NCBI GenBank assembly: GCA_024516035.1
Contig: CM044958.1
Span: 21,501,568-21,565,567 of the forward strand
DNA: 64,000 bases
Source: Bactericera cockerelli
Taxonomy: Eukaryota > Arthropoda > Insecta > Hemiptera > Triozidae
Reading direction: 5' to 3'
In this document: in pieces, positions 57,606 through 64,000 of the stretch
How the letters are laid out: each line of letters opens with the position of its first letter
Position numbering within the stretch: the stretch's first letter is position 1
Position numbers and translations under genes: made by a program
Notes under the pieces: generated by a model
Seen by the model: only the letters and a program-made list of their open reading frames with translations
The model's database searches: none
What the model was told of the DNA's origin: nothing

Positions 57606-57935
57606 TATTGTGTCTGTTCCGGTAGTTCAGATGTAAAGGCTCCACTCTGTGAATCCAGAGGTTCCAGAGGTCGTGGGTTCGAAACCCATCCGGTACATGA
57701 CAAGTTATCCTCCCATTTGGGATTTTTGCCACATAATAATATGTCTTGGGCTTACTGCTGGATTGTTGGGACTAAATAGTCCTAATCGGACAGTATAAAT
57801 AAGGCGATATAATTATTATTGTGTCACTTCTCGCCCATCAGAGGGGAGGCATACTACAGGATGGATAAGCTACAACACAGACAGCAAACGTCTACAGCAG
57901 CTGCTATTTCATGGCTACAAATTCAAAAAGGTTGT
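57606..57935 (+). repeat. SC SINE followed by SX repeat
   Basis: 57606-57822 is a full SC copy (tgttccggtagttcagatgt … cagtataaataaggcgatat). 57822-57935 is the SX body. Confidence 0.75.
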
Positions 57936-57966
57936 ATTCTTTTGTATTACTTATATTTCCTTTAAA

Positions 57967-58120
57967 TTAACCCAGCCTGAGTGGGTCCGGGAATAGCCTG
58001 CATCACGAGCGTGGGATAGATTTCAATTGTCACCCACCCAAGTCCTAAGCCCCTGGACGCTCATTTTCAGGACAGAAACGTTAACTGGTGTTGGTGTATT
58101 CAATATGCCATCAACGCTGG
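57967..58120 (-). repeat. 5S-rRNA-headed SINE (S5), partial
   Basis: Core acccagcctgagtgggtccg, box-C complement cacccacccaagtccta and head end catcaacgctggcc. Confidence 0.75.
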
Positions 58121-58204
58121 CCAATGCTCTCCTTGATGTATAGTAATAATGTTTATTATTACATGCTTTTTCTTTTTGTTTGTTCCTTTTCATGTAGCCA
58201 ATTC

Positions 58205-58350
58205 CGAATTTCGTGTTTCCACTGTGGCACAACACACTCTGATTGGTTATTGCATTCAAATCAACCAACCTGAGCGCGTGGTGTGACAGTTGAAAAGGAA
58301 ATTTTTAGATTATGAGAGTCAAAAGTTTTTGTGGAATGGGCTACTGCTAT
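58205..58350. mobile_element. MITE M1 copy
   Basis: Palindromic centre (ctgattggttattg … atcaaccaacc), outer motif gtggaatgggctac. Less than 60 bp from the AQR exon 3 donor. Confidence 0.65.
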
Positions 58351-58400
58351 ACTTTTTGGAATAGGATAATTTATATCTGAAAAACTAGATTATATCTCAC

Positions 58401-58557
58401 CTCCCAAGCGTTCACTCTCTCGCGAAACTTTTCATTGATCATGCATACAATGGACATGAGATGGGCATGGGATGACACATCCGTTTTGTAGTTGGGCCAT
58501 AGGTAGTTCTCGAGATACTGGCTGAACTCCAGCATCATGATCCGACGAATGGCAAAA
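58401..58557 (-). CDS. AQR: AQR exon 3
   Basis: Acceptor CAG at 58560-58558; donor GTGAGA from 58400 down. The first base completes an Asn codon, then 52 codons: [70 protein letters not shown] is nearly invariant in Aquarius. Confidence 0.96.
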
Positions 58558-58615
58558 CTGAAACCGATTAAATACACAAATGAAATATTATAAACAAAAA
58601 AATAGTATAGGTACT

Positions 58616-58760
58616 TGTAGCCCATTTTAGAAACACTCTCTACTCTCAAAAACTCCAAGTCTCTGTTTCAACTGTCACACAATACACTCTGATTGGTTGT
58701 TGCGTTCAAATTAACCAATCAGAGTGCATTCTGTGATAGTTGAAAAGAAGCTTTGGATAA
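58616..58760. mobile_element. MITE M1 copy, near full length
   Basis: Starts tagcccattttagaaacact; centre ctgattggttgttgcg … ttaaccaatcagag is a strong palindrome. It is followed at 58762 by tcttatattataaaatgatt, which resembles a Helitron 5' end; no matching 3' end was found. Confidence 0.7.
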
Positions 58761-58989
58761 TTATCTTATATTATAAAATGATTCGTTTGTGTGTGTGTAT
58801 GTTTGTCCTCGTAAAACTCGAGAACCACAGGTCGGGTTGAGCTGATATTTCGCATAGTTACTGATGACAGGCTTTTTGGCATTATGCACTTTCAAAAAAT
58901 GAGCTTTTCAATGAGCTTATTGAAGTACTGCCATATCTCGCGTATTAATCGCGAAGTAAACAGCTGATTGAGCTGAAATTTAGAGTAGT

Positions 58990-60140
58990 TCCTAATGGCA
59001 ATGTAAAACAGATTTTCAACTTTGTCTATTTTTTAAATGTTGAGCTTTTTATACCAATATCAGACGGTCCCCTTTCACTGTACATCTACGAATTAGTTGG
59101 GAAAAAATTATGAACGATGCTTTTTTGAGTTTGTTAGAGTCCATAGATGATGTTTCCAAAAAAAAAAAAAAATCTTCAAAACTGAAAAATCTTTTCTTTA
59201 CAAACGCAGTTCAATCCCTAGACTACACAGTTTTTACTGAGAAAATCAAGAGGGAAGAGAACAAAAAAAAAAACAATTCCAAAAAGTACAGAAACAAAAT
59301 CATAGAATGCAGCACTGGTATTTTCAAAATCAATTGATGTCCCTGAGCAAGGACAAATTCAGTGAAAGAGTTAACAGGCCTCTGTAATGAAAATTCTTGG
59401 AATCACTAGATAAAGCACAACAGATTTCTTCCAAATATTTTTTCTATCCCCGCATTCTAATAGACAGTGAAAGATACTTCTTTTTACATGAAAAAAACCA
59501 TTTCACAAAATTTCCCCTCCTATAGCCATTTCTCCCCATTATACCCATTTTCTCCCTCAATACCCAGACTACCCCAACAGACCCTATTGAACTACATATT
59601 TATATAATACAAAAAATCCTTAACTATAGTTCAATATGTAAAAAAAATAATGTACATTTTTGCACTAAATGGGACAAAAAATTGTTAAGTGACTGTATTA
59701 TTGGATTTGCCAAGATATATTACAATACCTTATTCTTTAATTTAACAATTTCTTATTCTTTTATCATGGAAAATTAAAATTACCTATGAATTAATTACAG
59801 GTCAGCCATTTCAGCCAAGGCCTCTATAGACTCACCTGCGCCGCAGGCCTAGCTGCAATGTAACTAGTTTGTTATGAAGTTCATATCCAATTAATATGTA
59901 ATGTAATATTTTACATAAAACTAAGATTCTTTTAATATTTTATATTACATATGGAGATTTGGAGATTATGAGAGCGAGAGTGCTTTCTTGAAAAAAGGTC
60001 TTGCCTTCATTCCAGAAATCACTCTCACTCTCATACTTGTAATATTGCAGTAGCTGCCACATTAAAATTGTGAAGACATGCTTGCTTCATCACAAATATT
60101 GTACCTATATGATAGTATTATAATTAAACAACAATAAACA
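58990..60140. other. AQR intron 2, AT-rich
   Basis: A Lys-rich open frame at 59110-59337 lies in A-rich DNA and is probably chance. 59958-60040 is a short M1 remnant. No other exon. Confidence 0.5.
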
Positions 60141-60151
60141 AAATTTCTCAC

Positions 60152-60252
60152 TTGGATCCAATGATTTCAGTTTTGTAGATCTGTGTGACAATATTCTCAT
60201 CATATGGGAGATGAGAGCCTTCTGTGTGTGGTGCCCAGTACTTGCCAGCAAT
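60152..60252 (-). CDS. AQR: AQR exon 2
   Basis: Acceptor CAG at 60255-60253 after a T-rich tract; donor GTGAGA from 60151 down. 33 codons plus two bases: IAGKYWAPHTEGSHLPYDEN, IVTQIYKTEIIGS. It fits the Aquarius N-terminus (…KYWAPH … I.IYE.EI). The phase agrees with exons 1 and 3. Confidence 0.92.
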
Positions 60253-60314
60253 CTGAAAAATAAATTAGAGCAATATTTGAATTAATAAAGTTGAGCAGTC
60301 ATTTGTGATCAAGG

Positions 60315-61023
60315 GTTAAACACGTATGAGACAGCCTGCCCACCAGTGGGTCACATGTTTTTTTTCAATTTCCCTTGTAACGTGACCCACCTGTGGGCAC
60401 AAATAATGCTATGATTAATATATTTTGGTACTTGCCCACCCCAGAGGATAGTTTTTACCAGGTGGAATTTTGAAAATCAATTCAGGTCAAAAGATATGGC
60501 CTTTTTACTGTAACCTCTTTTTTGTGATTTTCTGCATATAGGTCTTGAGTATTTTTTACCTATAAAGGTACTAAATTTGGCTGTCAGCGTCAGAATCATC
60601 AACACTATCAGCACTAAAATTATCATCTAGATTCTTAAAAACCCCTTCAATCTGATCTTTTTTAATTATTTTATTATTGTCTGTCATATCTGTAACATAA
60701 AACAAACTAACATATAGCACAAACTCCTCTAAATTTTAAATTTTAGAGGAATATTATTGTGACCCACCCGTGGAACACACCGTCCTGGAAAGCTATTTTA
60801 ATCCATGGGACAGCGTGCCCACTAGTGGGTCACAAAATAAAATTGCAAACAATAAACGTTCTGAAGCACCAAATAAAAAAATATTGATATATATCGTGTT
60901 TTTACACTAAAAAGTAATCAGTGAAGCAAAAAAATTTTTTGTCATTTTTGGTACACATACCCTAATTTGAAGCTGTCCCAGTGTACAAACTATGGAAAAT
61001 AGGACTCGTCTCATACGTGTTAA
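60315..61023 (-). mobile_element. piggyBac-like remnant (TTAA-flanked) with transposase N-terminal fragment
   Basis: Both ends have TTAA next to cacgtatgagac and its complement. Inner copies of gtgggtcac occur near both ends. On the minus strand a 38-codon frame (60687-60571) starts MTDNNKIIKKDQIEGVF and turns acidic (DDNFSADSVDDSDADS), like the start of piggyBac transposases. The catalytic domain is gone. Confidence 0.6.
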
Positions 61024-61237
61024 TAGAACTAATACAACTAGATTAAAGAGTTCTTATTTCTTGACTATTCAAGTATTCATTTCACTAGTATAATTTACAG
61101 TCAAATTTATAATATTATAAAATGGAAGTATTGTGTTTGTTTTTTAAATCCTATTCAAATTTACATTTGTATTTCAATGATAAAATATTATTTTGAACTT
61201 GCTACCAAGGGGAAGAGTGCCTCTGACCAACCAATAG

Positions 61238-61432
61238 TAGAGAATCTGAAACACTCTCCACTCTCTATCATGAAATCTCTTTCAACCATCACACAATGAA
61301 CTCTGATTGGTTATTCTGTTCAACTTAACCAATCAGAGTGTGTTGTATGACAGTTGATTGGAAATTATGAGAGTGTTGAAAGGGAGATTGGAAATTATAA
61401 GAGTCAAGAGTGTTTCTGGAATGGGCTACAGG
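61238..61432. mobile_element. MITE M1 copy with internal duplication
   Basis: aacactctccactctc … gagagtgtt ends, centre ctctgattggttattctg … ttaaccaatcagagtg. The right end motif (ggaaattatgagagt) is duplicated. About 140 bp from AQR exon 1. Confidence 0.7.
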
Positions 61433-61568
61433 TATTTATAAACTGGACTGGGCTACAGGTATTTATGAATATGAGATACTCTGTGACCAAAATTTGGGTC
61501 AGGAGTGAATCTAGTGATGTCCCCTCTTAACAGCCTTGTTATTCCTGCTGGTCTCAAAAGAATCTTAC

Positions 61569-61652
61569 CTCAGTGATTCTGTCTTTATTAATTTGGTTCA
61601 CTGTAGGTGCTGAACCTTGTTTTTTCTCAGCTTTCCCTTCGTTCTCCTTCAT
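61569..61652 (-). CDS. AQR: AQR exon 1 (start codon exon)
   Basis: ATG at 61652-61650 (context caatATGa), 28 codons MKENEGKAEKKQGSAPTVNQ, INKDRITE, donor GTAAGA from 61568 down, phase 0. The APTV.QIN motif is the conserved start of Aquarius. The upstream 5' flank (61653-61860) is AT-rich and no TATA box is obvious. Confidence 0.9.
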
Positions 61653-61869
61653 ATTGATTTCTACAGCACAAAACTCTTCCGAAAATCACAGAAACCTCTG
61701 TTACAGTTGAATAATACTCTTAACTAAAGCTAAAATGGCATTATAAACATTTTAACAGCTAATTTCTAACTTTAAACAGTAGTAGTAGTATCTATGAATT
61801 ATGATTGGGCACCAAGTTCTTCGAGTTCTTTTAACTGAAGATGGCTATTTAAGCTTTATCTTGTTATTA

Positions 61870-62046
61870 TTTGCCCTTTCATTCGCAGGGAACTTAGAAA
61901 CCTGCTACCCACATTGACCTCACCCAGCCTGGGTTGGGCCGGAATGCCAGCATCACGAAGTCTTCACCTCGCTGGACGTTGCTTAACTTCAGTGATCCTA
62001 CGAGAACCGGTGCATTCAACAGTTCAACACGCCATCGACGCTGGCT
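61870..62046 (-). repeat. 5S-rRNA-headed SINE (S5) in the AQR upstream region
   Basis: Same orientation as AQR, 220-390 bp before its ATG. Core acccagcctgggttgggccg, box-A area complement gttgcttaacttcagtgatc and head end ccatcgacgctggc. Confidence 0.8.
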
Positions 62047-62629
62047 AACTTTAAAGCTTTAAACAGAACCGGAACTTTAACTAACGTCTAACAAAAAAAA
62101 ACGACCAATGTTTGAAAATTTGAAATTTCGAACCAAAATTTATTTGTTTACAAGTATGGTTCAGAAAATGAACGCTAGAGCGCGCAACCTATGACAAAAC
62201 TTTTGCCGTATTTTTCGGTGTGCGTTCGTTCAACACAAGTTCATACAGCATAATAATCGAAATCGATTGTGCTGTGCGACCGTTATGCTGGGTGAATTTG
62301 TGTTGAAAGAACATTATGTCCTGCGAAATTGTGTTGTACGAACGTTTGAAATGGTTAAAATCCATGAAACTCTTTCCATTTCCCCACCCAGAGCTCAAAA
62401 GTTTCCCTTCAGAAGAGAATAGAGAAATTTTATCTATGAAATAGGGAATTTTGCAGGGTGGAATAATGGAAAAACCTTAACTCAATTTTTATTTTTTACT
62501 TTGTAACTTTCTTTTTTTGTAGTTAAGAGTAGTGTATTATTAAAATACAGTGAACTAACAATCAAAGGATTGGAAATTTATTAAAAAAAAAAATAATATC
62601 AATGTAATAAGAAAAGTTTTATTTGAACG

Positions 62630-63186
62630 ACAACAAGCATCGACAGCTGTACTCACATTACTGAAGTCCACAAGGTTGAACTATGGAAACTAGAGTGTCA
62701 CCAGCCTTTGATTGAATCTATTGTAATCTATAGAAATGGGGATATGAAGAGAATAATGACTGCCACTGTGGACAGGTGCAGACAAATGAACTTCTCCTTG
62801 TCTGTAATCAATTGGATGAACCCTGTACCCAACAAGATCTAACCCTGGTTACCCTGGCCAATCTAAGATATGAAAGATATGTTGTCCCGGACATGAAAAG
62901 TAAAGTAAGTAATGTAATAAGCATGAATGGTTTTATGATCATCACTATTGTGAGACAGCAAGCCTGTCTAGTTAAAAGCTTGTTTATCCCAAAAAATTTC
63001 AGTTCCCTTATTTGCCACTACCATATCATTGTGCTATTTGTGCCTGTATCACTAAATCCCAATGAAAAAACAAGGCTTGTGTCATCTGACCCTCATCTTT
63101 TCTCTGGAGAGCCTCCAGATATCTGGGACTTGGGACTTAACATTATTTCCATATTCTCAAATCCACTGCAATACATGTTGCATTGA
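62630..63186 (+). other. Doubtful coding region upstream of AQR
   Basis: Two overlapping open frames. One (about 62630-62835) reads VELWKLECHQPLIESIVIYR and on to NWMNPVPNKI. The other, 62776-63186, has an acceptor-like cag at 62777-62779 and a donor-like aaa|gtaagt at 62905. Base composition is not exon-like. Later text contains SDHNMLK at about 63390, which recalls a LINE endonuclease. A decayed transposon is as likely as a gene. 63190-64000 shows nothing else. Confidence 0.25.
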
Positions 63187-64000
63187 TTTTTTTCCCCTCT
63201 GAGATTCTCAATATTGTTTCTTCTTTCATCATCAATAAGGAATTCAAGAATCTGGAATTATAAATCTAAAACCCTTGTAAAAATATCTATTTTTATAAAC
63301 ATCAAGTCTATTAATCAATAATGGAATAGTTGACACAACTAGAGGATGGCTGAGGCCAACCCAGGTATCCTCTTTCTGGTGTGTCAGATCATAACATGCT
63401 GAAGTGTGATATCATCCCCCCACTAACTATCAAAACACCAGCAAAGCTCCATTACCATGAGTCCTAAATTATGTAGACCAAAGCAACAAGTTATTTCTGT
63501 TTTCCCTATCATCACCATCTCTTAGTATGCCCCAAACACTGGTGACTATCATCTCCCCATAATGAACTGTCCCAAGTCTGAATAACCTTCCTGAATTCAT
63601 GCCCAGCCTCCATAAGAGCCCACGTGCATCTAGTTTTTCTTCACCGTCCCTCAACTTCTAACCACCATTACCCCAATTCAACATTAATCAAAATGGTCTG
63701 TCAATTGTCAAGCTATACCTTATGTTTCCATGATTTCCATGCTACACCAAATTAAAGTTTGCATTGGCTACCAGTCAAATTCTATCTACAAAGTATAATC
63801 TGATACAAAAACAGTATTATGTCCTCTCATGTTTAAAATTAATAAACTATGTACCTGATTTTTACAAGTGAAACCATTCCCTTATAATCGAATCTAAACT
63901 TTGCTTCTTTTCTTTTCATTTAATTTTCACTACATAACTATATTTTTTTTAGTATAAGAAGAATTCCCTGTCCTTTTTGTGTTATATTGTACTTCAATTG

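Larger units (their letters stand above)
4493..61652 (-). other. AQR: AQR (Aquarius / intron-binding protein, EMB-4) gene, 12 exons placed, central part missing
   Basis: Known role of the family: Aquarius is a UPF1-like SF1 RNA helicase of the spliceosomal intron-binding complex that contacts the intron upstream of the branch point and links splicing to snoRNP assembly in the nucleus. Twelve exons were placed by open frame, GT-AG sites and family resemblance. Exons 1-6 total 894 nt (298 codons) and end in phase 0. Exons 7-12 total 2582 nt and begin with two bases of a split Gly codon. The N-terminal part matches the Aquarius helical region. The C-terminal part carries the whole helicase core. 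Between exon 6 (46964) and exon 7 (14421) about 270 residues expected from animal orthologues (end of the helical domain and the beta-rich region) were not found on either strand. Direct splicing there would break frame. The mthl5-like GPCR lies in that interval on the other strand. Confidence 0.92.

Noticed and set aside
59110..59337. Lys-rich 75-codon frame
   Set aside because: Encoded by A-rich DNA in an AQR intron; likely chance.

Overview
The window is a eukaryotic, animal nuclear locus, most likely from an arthropod. The evidence is small GC-rich exons with GT-AG introns in AT-rich DNA, a Methuselah-type (insect/arthropod) GPCR, jockey/CR1-like LINEs, Helitron, piggyBac and MITE remnants, and dozens of tRNA- and 5S-rRNA-headed SINEs. 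Nothing is prokaryotic: there are no operons, ribosome binding sites or CRISPR. The species cannot be named from sequence alone.

Two multi-exon genes dominate. (1) AQR/Aquarius (EMB-4, intron-binding spliceosomal SF1 helicase) runs on the minus strand from its ATG at 61652 to its stop at 4493. Twelve exons were placed: 61569-61652, 60152-60252, 58401-58557, 57335-57538, 52615-52783, 46964-47142, then a hole, then 14204-14421, 13393-13562, 11365-11512, 9941-10086, 7619-7914 and 4493-6096. All placed junctions keep frame except across the hole (14422-46963), where roughly 270 residues expected from the family are absent and direct splicing would shift frame. (2) In exactly that hole, on the plus strand, lies a complete 488-residue Methuselah-like GPCR (mthl5-like) of seven exons (17613-44049) that splice in frame. 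A small 87-residue membrane-protein exon (676-939, plus) lies tail-to-tail with AQR. The DNA upstream of AQR (61653-64000) holds a 5S SINE and a doubtful ORF.

The most unusual property is that nearly every large tandem array sits on an exon-intron junction and is built from it. Each repeat unit carries the last (or first) tens of bases of the exon plus the splice site plus a little intron. Donor-type arrays follow AQR exons 5, 8 and 10 and GPCR exon 1. An acceptor-type array precedes AQR exon 6. Two-copy versions exist at GPCR exon 2 and AQR exon 4, and an array that abuts the donor follows AQR exon 11. The intron between AQR exons 5 and 6 is almost wholly a donor array (about 25 copies) followed by an acceptor array (about 43 copies).

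Region by region: 1-4.4 kb has the small gene and SINEs; 4.4-14.4 kb the AQR 3' half with arrays; 14.4-17.6 kb is AT-rich DNA with SINEs; 17.6-44.1 kb is the GPCR with introns holding a perfect 341-bp inverted repeat, a long-TIR DNA element, a LINE and many SINEs; 44.1-46.9 kb is SINEs and simple repeats; 46.9-61.7 kb is the AQR 5' half with the double splice-site array, a second LINE (minus strand), MITEs and a piggyBac remnant; 61.7-64 kb is mostly unassigned.
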